IMG/VR virus record: IMGVR_UViG_3300017605_000678 | Coordinates: 1 to 64,000 of that record | Reading direction: 5' to 3' (one strand) | Source: a virus | Length of the DNA stretch: 64,000 bases | In this document: one piece after another, positions 41,644-49,412 of the stretch | How positions within the stretch are numbered: the first letter of the stretch is position 1 | Layout: each line of letters begins with the position of its first letter | Translations under genes and position numbers: made by a program | Notes under the pieces: model-generated | Seen by the model: only the letters and a program-made list of their open reading frames with translations | Told to the model about the DNA's origin: nothing | The model's database searches: none

Positions 41644-42108
41644 TCATGGGAGCAGCGCCGCGGGCACGTCGAGGCGAAAGATCCCTTGCAGGCCGCCGGC
41701 GAAGATCGGCGCGTCGAACTGCTGCGCCGCCTCCAGGAGCCAAGCAAAGCGAAGCGCCGAGTAGTCGCCAAGCGATCGCTCTTCGTAGGAAACTCCGCGC
41801 TTCAAAGCGTCCTCGGTCGTGCGAAAGCCGGTCAACCGGACCGTGCCGATCAGCGCTCCGAACTCCATTGCGTAAGCCTCGACGCGACGGAACGGCTCCA
41901 GCTCCATGAGTTTCTTTTGTTCAGGGCGCCAGACTTTGGCCGCGTGGATCCCGATCGTCTTGCCGATCAATTTCGACGGCGGGCGCCAGTTGCGGGTCTC
42001 GATCTTCTTAATCCCCAGGACGACCAGCAACGCCCAGGGCTGCCAGAGCGTGAGGCAGGGCAGAGCAACGGTCTCGCTCGGCGCAGGAGGCTGAGGCGCG
42101 GCGCTCAT
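41644..42108 (-). CDS. ASCH-domain protein
   Basis: 154 aa. 'LPCLTLWQPWALLVVLGIKKIETRNWRPPSKLIGKTIGIHAAK' is the ASCH opening, followed by 'FGALIGTVRLTGFR' and the aromatic end 'FAWLLEAAQQFD.PIFAGG.QGIFR'. ASCH domains bind RNA or modified nucleotides. Frequent in phages with unknown targets. Confidence 0.88.
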   Translation of the reverse strand: MSAAPQPPAPSETVALPCLTLWQPWALLVVLGIKKIETRNWRPPSKLIGKTIGIHAAKVWRPEQKKLMELEPFRRVEAYAMEFGALIGTVRLTGFRTTEDALKRGVSYEERSLGDYSALRFAWLLEAAQQFDAPIFAGGLQGIFRLDVPAALLP

Positions 42109-42524
42109 CCGTTCCCCCTCGGGCTCGTCTCATTGTGCAACGGAAGCACTCCGTGGGAGGCAATTTCCTCGGCCTTGTCCATGGCTTCCCGCTGAAACCA
42201 ATCGACAAACTCGCCGACCTCGAACTCCAGGCGGTCGGCCGCGGTCAGCACAGAGAGGCGCCACGGCGCCCCGACCAGCCCGTCCTCGGCATAACGGTCG
42301 CGCGCCCGTGAGGCCACGATCCGGCCGTAGTTCTGGAGCGCCAACACGTCGCCGGCATCCCACTCGCCGCAAGTGATCCGGTTGTAGGCGGTACGGAACG
42401 GGTCCTTTTCTTTGGCGTCGCGCAGCTCGGGCGCGAATGTCTCCAGCATGTTAAAGGCCTCGCCGAGCCGCTTTTCCCAGCAGGGATCGTCCGCTTCGTG
42501 TCTGTAGATCGTTCGTGATGTCAT
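42105..42524 (-). CDS. Unknown helical protein
   Basis: 139 aa, MTSRTIYRHEADDPCWEKRLGEAFNMLETFAPELRDAKEKDPFRTAYNRITCGEWDAGDVLALQNYGRIVASRARDRYAED. Helical, no motif recognised. Overlaps both neighbours by four bases. Confidence 0.6.
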   Translation of the reverse strand: MTSRTIYRHEADDPCWEKRLGEAFNMLETFAPELRDAKEKDPFRTAYNRITCGEWDAGDVLALQNYGRIVASRARDRYAEDGLVGAPWRLSVLTAADRLEFEVGEFVDWFQREAMDKAEEIASHGVLPLHNETSPRGNG

Positions 42525-42736
42525 AGGGTTTTCTCCACTTTCGGAAACACAAATTTGCCGTTGCTGCAGTCCGTTCCGGTATAGCACAGCCAGCCGGACT
42601 CCACAGCCCGGTCCAGGCTCTTCCACGGGCGCAGGCCGGCCTTGCCCAGGGCGGCCAGGATCTCGCCGCGGCTGAACTCGGTCCGGCCCGTGGCGCGCAG
42701 CTTGGCCAGGACGGCATCGATCGCAGGAGTGCTCAC
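42521..42736 (-). CDS. Small winged-helix-like protein
   Basis: 71 aa, MSTPAIDAVLAKLRATGRTEFSRGEILAALGKAGLRPWKSLDRAVESGWLCYTGTDCSNGKFVF. The three-helix plus beta-hairpin pattern fits a winged helix. A DNA-binding accessory is likely. Confidence 0.65.
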   Translation of the reverse strand: MSTPAIDAVLAKLRATGRTEFSRGEILAALGKAGLRPWKSLDRAVESGWLCYTGTDCSNGKFVFPKVEKTL

Positions 42737-42957
42737 TCTTGACCTCCTGCTTCCAGATCAGCGCGCGCCGCATTGGCAGAGTACGGCTCATCAAAATACG
42801 GACCGTCGTCATGGTAGCTCGCGATCGCGACAAGAGCGCGGACCAATCGTCGCACTTGCTTTGCTGAATACCGGCCTCCGAACCTCAGCTTGCCGCCGGC
42901 GCATGTTCGCACGCTCCTGATCTCGACCGTCTGTTCTTTCTTAACTTTGGATTTCAT
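42733..42957 (-). CDS. Small basic protein
   Basis: 74 aa, MKSKVKKEQTVEIRSVRTCAGGKLRFGGRYSAKQVRRLVRALVAIASYHDDGPYFDE. Preceded by ACGAGCGAAC and the leader hairpin at 42970-42995. No family recognised. Confidence 0.6.
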   Translation of the reverse strand: MKSKVKKEQTVEIRSVRTCAGGKLRFGGRYSAKQVRRLVRALVAIASYHDDGPYFDEPYSANAARADLEAGGQE

Positions 42958-42969
42958 GTTCGCTCGTTT

Positions 42970-42995
42970 GGAGCGGCCCACGAAAGGGCCGCCCC
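42970..42995 (-). promoter_or_regulatory. Leader hairpin without promoter hexamers
   Basis: Minus-strand GGGGCGGCCC pairs with GGGCCGCTCC (one G-U pair) around TTTCGT, 12 bases before a start codon that follows ACGAGCGAAC. It resembles the structured leader of the reiterated module but lacks its -35/-10 part and the CCCGTAA loop. Confidence 0.6.
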
Positions 42996-43006
42996 GGTTC
43001 AATGAT

Positions 43007-43372
43007 TCAAAACGGGATCCCGTGATCCGGGCCGGACAGCTCTGGCGCCGGAGCGAGCACGGGCTGGCTCGGCCAGATTTCGATCCGAACCTCAGGGTCG
43101 ATTTGTTCCGGCCGCAAAGAGTTGACGGCGGAGCGGACGATCTCGGGGCTGGATCCGGAGGAAATAATCCGGAGCCCCTCGCCGAGTAACCCATCAGTGA
43201 TCGGGCAGTATTCCGGGAACAGCGCGACCGCGACCGTGTAACCATCCTTCACGAGGGCCATCGCGCGGGCGCGTTGGCTGTTGTCGCGGCGCATGGAGGA
43301 AACCGCGTGCGCGCGCTGATAGTCGTTCCGGTACCCGTCGTCCTCCGCTTCCAGTTCAAATCGTTCGTTCAT
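43007..43372 (-). CDS. Unknown protein
   Basis: 121 aa, MNERFELEAEDDGYRNDYQRAHAVSSMRRDNSQRARAMALVKDGYTVAVALFPEYCPIT. Mixed helix/strand. No domain recognised. The leader hairpin at 43389-43408 precedes it. Confidence 0.6.
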   Translation of the reverse strand: MNERFELEAEDDGYRNDYQRAHAVSSMRRDNSQRARAMALVKDGYTVAVALFPEYCPITDGLLGEGLRIISSGSSPEIVRSAVNSLRPEQIDPEVRIEIWPSQPVLAPAPELSGPDHGIPF

Positions 43373-43388
43373 TTGGTTTTTGAAGTTT

Positions 43389-43408
43389 GGGGCGGCGCAG
43401 GCCGCCCC
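43389..43408 (-). promoter_or_regulatory. Perfect leader hairpin
   Basis: GGGGCGGC pairs perfectly with GCCGCCCC around a four-base loop (CTGC on the minus strand), 16 bases before the next start. No U-tract follows, so it is a leader structure rather than a terminator. Confidence 0.6.
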
Positions 43409-43421
43409 GGTTGTCGTCGAG

Positions 43422-43718
43422 TTACAGTCCCGGGTCCGCGTCGCTCGTCACGCTGAATCCGTCGAACACGCCGCCGCAGTCGGCCTCGTTGAATGCCACC
43501 GGCGCCGGCCGCTGGTCCCAAGTGACCTCCGCGCTCAGCGGCAGGCCGTCCGCCGACTGCCGGCGGTTGGTGCCCGTGATGTAGGCCCAGCCGGGCGAGG
43601 AGTTGATCACGCGGCCGCCGATCTTGGCCACGACAGCGCGGAGGGTTTCGCCGACCACGGTCAGCTCTTCGCGGAAAAAGCCGGCCGACGCCTGGAAGGT
43701 TACGTTGAAGGTTTTCAT
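43422..43718 (-). CDS. Small beta-rich protein under promoter-module copy 4
   Basis: 98 aa, MKTFNVTFQASAGFFREELTVVGETLRAVVAKIGGRVINSSPGWAYITGTNRRQSADG. Beta-rich. No family recognised. ACGAACGAAA precedes the ATG and module copy 4 lies upstream. Confidence 0.65.
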   Translation of the reverse strand: MKTFNVTFQASAGFFREELTVVGETLRAVVAKIGGRVINSSPGWAYITGTNRRQSADGLPLSAEVTWDQRPAPVAFNEADCGGVFDGFSVTSDADPGL

Positions 43719-43822
43719 TTTCGTTCGTTCGTGGGGCGCCTTACGGGGGCGGCCCCTCTTTCTGGTTGTGACCATCGTCGATTTCCGCCGCCAAGTAAAG
43801 AGTTTTTTTACTCTTTTTTTAG
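43719..43822 (-). promoter_or_regulatory. Reiterated promoter-leader module, copy 4
   Basis: TTTACT at 43799-43794, 17-bp spacer, GATGGT at 43776-43771, A-tract hairpin (AAAGAGT with ACTCTTT) upstream, and leader hairpin with CCCGTAA loop in a stem of GGGG...CCCC. The preceding gene ends at 43819 within its upstream edge. Confidence 0.8.
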
Positions 43823-44313
43823 GCCCCAGAATCTGGCCGTTTATGGCCGTTTCTGAACTTCAGCAGCCTCTCGGCCGCCATTTTCAAAGGTCCCCCAGAC
43901 AGCGCCTTGGCCGCGGCCTTCTCCAGCCAGCCCTTGCGCTTTGGGTCCCGTGCGCCGGCGGCGCGGTCGATCGCCTCGACCCAGCGGATCGCCACGGCCG
44001 CCACTTGCAGCAGCTCGGCCCGGCGCTTCTGCGGGTCTGGCTCCGTGATGGCCTCGAAATGCTCCTCGCTCAAGATCATTGCCCAAGTCTGCTCGCCCGC
44101 CTGCATGAGCCGGTTCACTTCGGCCTTTAGTGCGGCCATCTCCTCGAGCAGGTCCAGGCGCACGCCGTCGGCGTTTTCGTTTCCATGGAGCGAACTCGCG
44201 CGAGCAGCCTCCGCCGCCACGTCATGGAACACGCGGGTCCGAATCGACAGGAAACGGTCCGCGTTCCCGAGCCGGCCAGGACGGCTCCGATCTGGTAGCT
44301 CGCCATCGCTCAT
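43819..44313 (-). CDS. Unknown helical protein
   Basis: 164 aa from ATG 44313 (ATGA overlap). 'DLLEEMAALKAEVNRLMQAGEQTWAMILSEEHFEAI' and 'RRAELLQVAAVAIRWVEAIDRA' suggest helical bundles. The pattern recurs in small phage proteins annotated as hypothetical. Function unknown. Confidence 0.65.
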   Translation of the reverse strand: MSDGELPDRSRPGRLGNADRFLSIRTRVFHDVAAEAARASSLHGNENADGVRLDLLEEMAALKAEVNRLMQAGEQTWAMILSEEHFEAITEPDPQKRRAELLQVAAVAIRWVEAIDRAAGARDPKRKGWLEKAAAKALSGGPLKMAAERLLKFRNGHKRPDSGA

Positions 44314-45449
44314 TTGCTTTTCCATTTGAATCCTTGCTGGCGCTCGGATCGCTCGCCGTCGAATCCGACCGAATAGCCGAGCCGGCGGTAAAACTCCATC
44401 CTGGCCAATGAATGCTTCGTCATAAGCGGGTGCGCCGTGTCGTGGAAATCGTAGATCAAACCGTGGTTCTTGCCTACGTTTCCGCGCAGCACGCGGCCCG
44501 TGCGTTGCTCCGTTTTTGCGCTCGAGCGACCACCGCATGCCAGGATCAGCACGTTCGCGTTTGGCAGGTCCAGGCCCTCGTCGGCGAGGCTGGTCGCCAC
44601 GAGGCACTGTATCGCCCCGGCCCGGAAGCCGTCCATTGCCGCGCGGCGCGCCTTGGCTCCCATCTTCGAAAAGCAGACAACGGCGCCCGGGATTCTCTCT
44701 CCGAGAAACTGGCCGTGCTCGACCTTATTGACGAGGATCAGCACTTGGTCGGTAGCATGCTGTAGCGCCTTCGTGATCACGTAGCCATTGCGGCCGACGT
44801 TCTGGACAATGCCGACATCGATACAGACGCGGAACGCAATTTGCCCCCACAGCTCTTGCTCCGGGATCTGGGAGAAACGGCGCCGCCGGCTCAGCTCACG
44901 GTTGATCAACTTGTCCATGCCAGCGGTCAAACTCTGGTCCGAAGTGGCGATCATGCGCACGAAAGCCGGCACCATCATTTCCTCGACCTCCTCGCGCTCG
45001 ACCCAGAGCGCCTCACTGAACAGCTCCAGCAGCCGAGCCAGCTCGTCCTTGTCCTCCGGAGGCGTCGCCGTAAAGCCCCAGCGGGCGCCCTGGGCCGCGG
45101 CGATCTGGCCAGCCCAGGAGGGCGCCAGGGCGTGGTGCGCCTCGTCCACGATCAAGACGTCGGCGGACGTCCAGTCCTGGCAGCCGGCCGCGCAAGCAAC
45201 CGTGCACTCGGCCTCAACTCCGACGCGCGCGATCGCTTCGCGCGCTTGCTCGACCTGCTCCTGGGTATTGGCGATCCAGCCCACGCGCACGGCTCGCGCC
45301 CGAAAGCGCGCTTCGATCACGCGGCGCAGGGCGGCCGCGGCAATGATCGTCTTGCCGCTCCCGGCCGGAGAGACCACGAGGCCACGCCGGCGCCCCGCCA
45401 GCCATTCCACGGCCTCTTGCTGGTGGGGCTTCAGCTCGAGAGCATTCAT
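44310..45449 (-). CDS. SF2 DEAH-type helicase
   Basis: 379 aa from ATG 45449. Walker A SPAGSGKT near 27-34, DEAH box 'LIVDEAHHALAPSW', motif III 'GFTATPP', and C-terminal motifs 'CLVATSLADEGLDLPNANVLI' and 'QRTGRVLRG' (motif VI). Compact compared with full helicases. Likely a replication/recombination branch-migration or repair helicase. Coupled to zinc-ribbon gene upstream. Confidence 0.9.
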   Translation of the reverse strand: MNALELKPHQQEAVEWLAGRRRGLVVSPAGSGKTIIAAAALRRVIEARFRARAVRVGWIANTQEQVEQAREAIARVGVEAECTVACAAGCQDWTSADVLIVDEAHHALAPSWAGQIAAAQGARWGFTATPPEDKDELARLLELFSEALWVEREEVEEMMVPAFVRMIATSDQSLTAGMDKLINRELSRRRRFSQIPEQELWGQIAFRVCIDVGIVQNVGRNGYVITKALQHATDQVLILVNKVEHGQFLGERIPGAVVCFSKMGAKARRAAMDGFRAGAIQCLVATSLADEGLDLPNANVLILACGGRSSAKTEQRTGRVLRGNVGKNHGLIYDFHDTAHPLMTKHSLARMEFYRRLGYSVGFDGERSERQQGFKWKSK

Positions 45450-45628
45450 GCTTCGATCAATTTCGTAAGGTCGCGCCATGCGCCGTCGTCCAGGTCCGCG
45501 TCGTAATCGACATTCAAAAGCGCATTGCAGTTTGGACAGCGGACGTGCTTTGGCGATTGTTCATAGTCGACCGGAACGTCTGATCCGCAGCAGGGACACT
45601 CGTGTTCCACGGTGGTAGTTCTGGCGCT
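45446..45628 (-). CDS. Small zinc-ribbon protein
   Basis: 60 aa, MSARTTTVEHECPCCGSDVPVDYEQSPKHVRCPNCNALLNVDYD. Two CxxC pairs of a classic zinc ribbon. Overlaps the helicase start by four bases; may be an accessory. Confidence 0.7.
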   Translation of the reverse strand, partial: SARTTTVEHECPCCGSDVPVDYEQSPKHVRCPNCNALLNVDYDADLDDGAWRDLTKLIEA

Positions 45629-46035
45629 CATCGATAGCCCTTGCTCTTCATCCAGGCTTGTTTTTGCTGGGCGACATGTCGGCACGTCGCGCGCAAAGTT
45701 TCAAGAGAAACGGTGCCGGCCCTGAATCCGTCCAGAGCGGTGATCATCTGATCGTCCCACTTGCTCAAATAAGCCTTGCCGCGAGCCGCCTTCATTTTCT
45801 TTTCGAGCGCTCGCTCGCATTGCACGGCGCAGAAGTCCCGCGCGAAACTGTTCAGGCATCCCTTCATCATGCCCTTGGTCGTCCCGTCCGACATAAGCGC
45901 AGTGAAGACGTAGCGGCCCTCTGCGCCGCAATGCGGACAGCGCGCACTCGGCTCCGGATCGCAGGGCCCGAAGTCTTCGCAGCCGAGGACCGCAATTACC
46001 GACGGACGCGGGGTTGTGTTCAGCGTGGTCGTCAT
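45628..46035 (-). CDS. Zinc-finger phage protein
   Basis: 135 aa from ATG 46035. 'ARCPHCGAEGRYVFTALMSDGTTKGMMKGCLNSF' gives Cys ligands, then a helical Lys-rich domain. This 'CPHCGA.GRY...F...DG....M.GC...F' pattern is recurrent in phages. Function unknown. Abuts the next gene exactly. Confidence 0.72.
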   Translation of the reverse strand: MTTTLNTTPRPSVIAVLGCEDFGPCDPEPSARCPHCGAEGRYVFTALMSDGTTKGMMKGCLNSFARDFCAVQCERALEKKMKAARGKAYLSKWDDQMITALDGFRAGTVSLETLRATCRHVAQQKQAWMKSKGYR

Positions 46036-46048
46036 GGCGCGCTCTGAG

Positions 46049-46321
46049 TTAGTTATTGTCCCACGCATCCTCACGCGCCAGCACGATCTCGCGCATGACC
46101 GCGGCCTCGATCTCCGCCTCGCCCTCGTCGGACTTCATCCAGGCCAGCGCGGCCTCTCGGGAGCAGCCCTCGACGGTGCGCAGCTCCGGGTCGATCTCCA
46201 GCTCGTCGGCCGTGCCCGGGCTCCAGCGCGTTTGCCGTTCGCCGGGGAAAAAGCGGACCTCGGTCTCCAGGTCAATGATCACGTCTTCGCCGCCGATCGT
46301 GGGTTCCAGTTGGATTTTCAT
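46049..46321 (-). CDS. Acidic small protein under promoter-module copy 5
   Basis: 90 aa, MKIQLEPTIGGEDVIIDLETEVRFFPGERQTRWSPGTADELEID. No family recognised. GAACGAACGAAA precedes the start. Confidence 0.62.
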   Translation of the reverse strand: MKIQLEPTIGGEDVIIDLETEVRFFPGERQTRWSPGTADELEIDPELRTVEGCSREAALAWMKSDEGEAEIEAAVMREIVLAREDAWDNN

Positions 46322-46423
46322 TTTCGTTCGTTCCGGGCGCCCTTACGGGGGGCGGCCCTCTTTCTGAGAAGACAATCGGCGATCGGCCTCCGGAAGTAAA
46401 GAGCTTTTTTACTCTTTTTTTGA
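46322..46423 (-). promoter_or_regulatory. Reiterated promoter-leader module, copy 5
   Basis: TTTACT at 46400-46395, 17-bp spacer, GATTGT at 46377-46372. The leader hairpin has one extra C on the left arm matched by one extra G on the right arm, while the CCCGTAA loop is unchanged: compensatory change supporting a real RNA hairpin. GGAACGAACGAAA follows. Confidence 0.82.
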
Positions 46424-46723
46424 GGCGGTTTTCCTGGGCTTTTTGCTGCTTTTTGGCGACCTCAGCGCAACGTCTGCCTCTGGCACTCCGGACATTTTCC
46501 GGTAAATCTCCAGGAGCATGAGGCCGACGCCCAGGCGCGGCTCGGCCCGCTGGCAGTAGTCCGGGAAAAGCCATTGGCGGATGTTCCCAGGGTACTGGCG
46601 CCGGCCCGTCATCCTGGACAGTTCCGAGCATACGTAAGCCATGGATCCGCGGTTGGCCCGCACGTACTCAGCCAGCGGCGCAAGGGCCGCGTCGCTCCGT
46701 TCTTGTGTTGGGTCTTTAGTCAT
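46409..46723 (-). CDS. Putative HTH regulator-like protein
   Basis: 104 aa. 'PLAEYVRANRGSMAYVCSELSRMTGRRQYPGNIRQWLFPDYCQRAEPRLGVGLMLL' resembles small phage Cro/YdaS-like DNA-binding proteins (helix-turn-helix with a WL.P end and a final GLLLL). Its Lys/Ser-rich C terminus ends SKKE, encoded by the A-tract of promoter-module copy 5. Confidence 0.6.
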   Translation of the reverse strand: MTKDPTQERSDAALAPLAEYVRANRGSMAYVCSELSRMTGRRQYPGNIRQWLFPDYCQRAEPRLGVGLMLLEIYRKMSGVPEADVALRSPKSSKKPRKTASKKE

Positions 46724-46774
46724 AAATCGTTTGTGGCGCTCTGGGTCTCGTGGTCCTCTGGCGCTCTATCTTTC

Positions 46775-46990
46775 TCAGCCGACAGCCGGCAGAGGCCACG
46801 CTCCAGGCTGCTGGAGAAAGGCCGCGATGTTGTTCTCTGCCTTGTCGATCGCGCGGACGTATTCGACCCGCGCTTCCGCTCTTGCCCAGGCGTCGCCGCC
46901 TCGCTCTTGGTCGAGGAGCGCGACCCTGGCCGTGTTCTCGGCGATCAGTCGGACATTTTCCGCGATCCCTTTTGCGAACTTTGATTGCAT
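46775..46990 (-). CDS. Small helical protein
   Basis: 71 aa, MQSKFAKGIAENVRLIAENTARVALLDQERGGDAWARAEARVEYVRAID. Helical and acidic. AAAGGAAAAC precedes the ATG, a clear Shine-Dalgarno. No family recognised. Confidence 0.62.
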   Translation of the reverse strand: MQSKFAKGIAENVRLIAENTARVALLDQERGGDAWARAEARVEYVRAIDKAENNIAAFLQQPGAWPLPAVG

Positions 46991-46999
46991 GTTTTCCTT

Positions 47000-47545
47000 T
47001 CATTCCCCCTCAGTCCAGCGGCCCCGCGGATGAGCCTGGGGCGGAGCGGACGCGTTCGCGTTCAGCGTCCGGTCCTCTGCTCGCATAAACAGCTTCTCCT
47101 TCAGAAAAATTGCCTCATATGCGGATCCGACGGTCCACGACTTATTGCCAGCCGGGTTCTTGACAGGGATCGAGTAAGAGCCGCTGCTGTTACGTAGAAT
47201 CGGCCGGCTCCTGTCCAGGAACAGCAGCCCGTCGTCGCTCGTCCAGGGCTTGCCAGCGCGCGCGCTCCAATCGCTCAGCGCGATCTCGTCGTCCATGTCG
47301 TTGGAGTAGTAGCGGTGGCCCTCCTCCTTGATCAGCTTCCACATCCGAACGGGAAGATCGCCATGCATGCGAGAGGAAGCAACCGACGCCAAGTGATCGT
47401 GCGCCTTCTCGATCCACAGCTGCCGATCCCGTTTGAAACAAGCCAGGATGAATTCCGCGGCGGCCGCCCGGCCGACTTCGGCCGAGCGCTCCGCGTTCGC
47501 CTGGGCGCAAATCGTGCGCGCCAGCTCTTCGATTCGCTCGCTCAC
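47000..47545 (-). CDS. Unknown protein
   Basis: 181 aa from GTG 47545 (GTGA overlap): 'SERIEELARTICAQANAERSAEVGRAAAAEFILACFKRDRQLW'. A helical N terminus followed by a mixed region 'YYSNDMDDEIALSDWSARAGKPWTSDDGL'. No domain recognised. Confidence 0.6.
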   Translation of the reverse strand: MSERIEELARTICAQANAERSAEVGRAAAAEFILACFKRDRQLWIEKAHDHLASVASSRMHGDLPVRMWKLIKEEGHRYYSNDMDDEIALSDWSARAGKPWTSDDGLLFLDRSRPILRNSSGSYSIPVKNPAGNKSWTVGSAYEAIFLKEKLFMRAEDRTLNANASAPPQAHPRGRWTEGE

Positions 47546-47793
47546 TTGGCGCCTCCTTCGAAGCGCACACACGGCGCAAAGTGGATCTCGCTCAGGCCCT
47601 CCGCGGCAGTCATAGACCCGTCGGAAATAAAGTCGGAATTGAGATCGGCGGAAACCTCTAGCTCGCTTGCCGCGTCGATCTCAAAATTCTGCTCGCCCTT
47701 CAGCTTCTCGCAATCGGCGCAGTCGGCCGCATGCACCACAAACTGGCCCTTGCTCTGGTCCCGCAAGTTGGGTCCGAAGATTTTCAGCTTCAT
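47542..47793 (-). CDS. Small protein with CxxC
   Basis: 83 aa from ATG 47793: MKLKIFGPNLRDQSKGQFVVHAADCADCEKLKGEQNFEIDAASELEVSADLNSDFI. One CxxC; acidic. This 'FGP.L....KG.FHVH..C.DC....' pattern recurs in short phage/plasmid proteins of unknown function. Confidence 0.65.
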   Translation of the reverse strand: MKLKIFGPNLRDQSKGQFVVHAADCADCEKLKGEQNFEIDAASELEVSADLNSDFISDGSMTAAEGLSEIHFAPCVRFEGGAK

Positions 47794-48197
47794 CGGGCAC
47801 CTCCGATCCAGCGATCGACGCTCGGCGCGCTCGGCAGCGCAACGGCCCAGTGAGTCTCGCGCCGGCACTTGCCGTCCACGATCCCGGCCTCGGCGCGCAG
47901 CGCGTATTCCAGCTGATCAAGGTCGTTTGAGTTGAAGTCACGGCACGCGGCGAAAGAGCGGACCAGCTCGCCGGCCTTCATGCCCACGGACATCGTGCCC
48001 GAACCGCTCTTGACGTAGAAGCAAACGAAGTCGGCCCCGTGCACGTCCGTTCCGCGGGCGAAGATCTCGGTCACTTCAGAGAGCCCGAAGCAGCTCGGGA
48101 CAACGTCGCCGACTTTCAGGTTCGCGACGTCGGAGGCCTCGGGCAGATACAGCGTGACGCTCTCGTACCGTTTGTTCTGGTAGGTTTTGGTTTTCAC
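47790..48197 (-). CDS. Unknown protein under promoter-module copy 6
   Basis: 135 aa from GTG 48197: 'KTKTYQNKRYESVTLYLPEASDVANLKVGDVVPSCFGLSEVTEIFARGTDVHGADFVCF'. Beta-rich. GAACGAACGAAA precedes the GTG, an instance of the motif with a non-ATG start. Confidence 0.62.
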   Translation of the reverse strand: MKTKTYQNKRYESVTLYLPEASDVANLKVGDVVPSCFGLSEVTEIFARGTDVHGADFVCFYVKSGSGTMSVGMKAGELVRSFAACRDFNSNDLDQLEYALRAEAGIVDGKCRRETHWAVALPSAPSVDRWIGGAR

Positions 48198-48300
48198 TTT
48201 CGTTCGTTCCGGGCGCCTTACGGGGGCGGCCCTCTTTCTGGTGAAGACCATCGGCGATCTGGCGCCGGAAGTAAAGAGTTTTTTTACTCTTTTTTTGAGG
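48198..48300 (-). promoter_or_regulatory. Reiterated promoter-leader module, copy 6
   Basis: TTTACT at 48275-48270, 17-bp spacer, GATGGT at 48252-48247, A-tract hairpin (AAAGAGT with ACTCTTT) upstream, leader hairpin GGGCCGCC with GGCGCCC around CCCGTAA, then GAACGAACGAAA. Confidence 0.82.
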
Positions 48301-48685
48301 CCGTTTTATTGGGGTTTTCAGCGATTTTTGGAACGTCTCCCAAATGAACGGCCACGAGCAAACCCGCGACCAGCTCGGCCCGCACGAATGTCCCGGCCAA
48401 TCGGCCGCAATAAACAAACTCTCCGGAGGCAGACAGCGACAGGGAAAAAAGACGGTGGTCGCCAAAGTACCACTCGAAAGAGATGTCGCCGTCCGGATCA
48501 GCTGCCAGCGACGGGCTCGGAAATAGTGGCGAGAGGCCTTGCAGGAATGCGCGCGCCGCGGCCACCGTCTCCGCCGAGATCGCGACCGCACTATGGGCAT
48601 CCCAGCCCGGGAGCGAGCACTCGTCCGCGAGCCGCTCCAGCTCGAGGAACGCCTCGGATCGATCTGCAAAGTTTGGTTCGATCAT
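48284..48685 (-). CDS. Unknown protein
   Basis: 133 aa, MIEPNFADRSEAFLELERLADECSLPGWDAHSAVAISAETVAAARAFLQGL, beta-rich later ('DISFEWYFGDHRLFSLSLSASGEFVYCG'). The pattern W+D...... plus 'P.S..DPDG.ISFEW' is known from toxin-antitoxin-associated or hypothetical phage proteins. It ends SKKE in the A-tract of copy 6. Confidence 0.65.
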   Translation of the reverse strand: MIEPNFADRSEAFLELERLADECSLPGWDAHSAVAISAETVAAARAFLQGLSPLFPSPSLAADPDGDISFEWYFGDHRLFSLSLSASGEFVYCGRLAGTFVRAELVAGLLVAVHLGDVPKIAENPNKTASKKE

Positions 48686-49203
48686 AACGATTCCAGCATT
48701 GTCTCGCGAAAGTCCCAGGGCACTTTGGCTTGGTTGTCGCCGCGAGGAACCGGCCAGCGCACATCGCGAAAATGAAGCGTTCGCGTTCCTTCGCCGTTTT
48801 GGGCCCGCCGGCGTAAGTCGGCAATGTCCCGGCCCGTGAGCAACGCGCAGCCATTGGGGCAGCGCCAGAGCACGAAGGCCACGGCGCCGGCGATCCGCCA
48901 GTGGATGATCGCGTCCGCTTGTTTCTCCGTGACGCCGCCGTCGCGGTCGACCGCAAGTTTCGGCTCCGTCGTGGACTTGGCCTCGATGAACACGGCCCGG
49001 CCGTGGCGCTCCGTCCAGACGCCGGCGAAGTCCAGCCAGGGGTTCTCCAGAAAGATCACGCGCCGGCCGGCGCCGCCGCCGATCACGCGCGAGGGCGGGT
49101 CCACTTTGCGGAGGCGCATCCAGCCGCGGTAAAGATACTCGTTTGCGGAACGCTGGATCTCAGCCTGGAAGTCGCGCCCGTCGTTGTTTTGGTTCGTTCT
49201 CAT
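48682..49203 (-). CDS. RecU-like Holliday-junction resolvase
   Basis: 173 aa from ATG 49203. 'FQAEIQRSANEYLYRGWMRLRKVDPP' then 'NPWLDFAGVWTERHGRAVFIEAKSTTEPKL', the acidic-K catalytic core (D...E.K) of PD-(D/E)XK resolvases, followed by 'TEKQADAIIHWRIAGAVAFVLWRC'. Length fits RecU. It would resolve recombination or packaging intermediates. Confidence 0.85.
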   Translation of the reverse strand: MRTNQNNDGRDFQAEIQRSANEYLYRGWMRLRKVDPPSRVIGGGAGRRVIFLENPWLDFAGVWTERHGRAVFIEAKSTTEPKLAVDRDGGVTEKQADAIIHWRIAGAVAFVLWRCPNGCALLTGRDIADLRRRAQNGEGTRTLHFRDVRWPVPRGDNQAKVPWDFRETMLESL

Positions 49204-49412
49204 TCGTACTTGCTCCCGGCCATGACGGCCAGTACCGCTTTCAGTAGCGGGATTCGGTAGATCCGGCGCCGCTTCAGGAGCCGAAAGTGTAGTGCGTTTT
49301 TGGTCATCCAGAGCGTGCCGCGGCAAGCCCCGTCCACGTAGTCTCCAATCTCGACGCGCACGCGGCCGAAAACTTTCCGGGCCCGAGTCTTGGGTTTTTT
49401 CTTCTCGCTCAT
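49200..49412 (-). CDS. Small basic protein
   Basis: 70 aa, MSEKKKPKTRARKVFGRVRVEIGDYVDGACRGTLWMTKNALHFRLLKRRRIYRIPLLKAVLAVMAGSKYE. The strand-rich core 'VEIG.YVDG...GTLWMT..ALHFR..KRRR.Y.IPLL' looks like a fold of its own. Basic; function unknown. Coupled to RecU-like gene. Confidence 0.62.
   Translation of the reverse strand: MSEKKKPKTRARKVFGRVRVEIGDYVDGACRGTLWMTKNALHFRLLKRRRIYRIPLLKAVLAVMAGSKYE

Noticed and set aside
46401-46423. A-tract hairpin of the module as a terminator for minus-strand transcripts
   Set aside because: On the minus strand the stem is followed by ACTTCC rather than a U-run and is AT-rich. It would work better as a UP element, or as a terminator for plus-strand transcripts.
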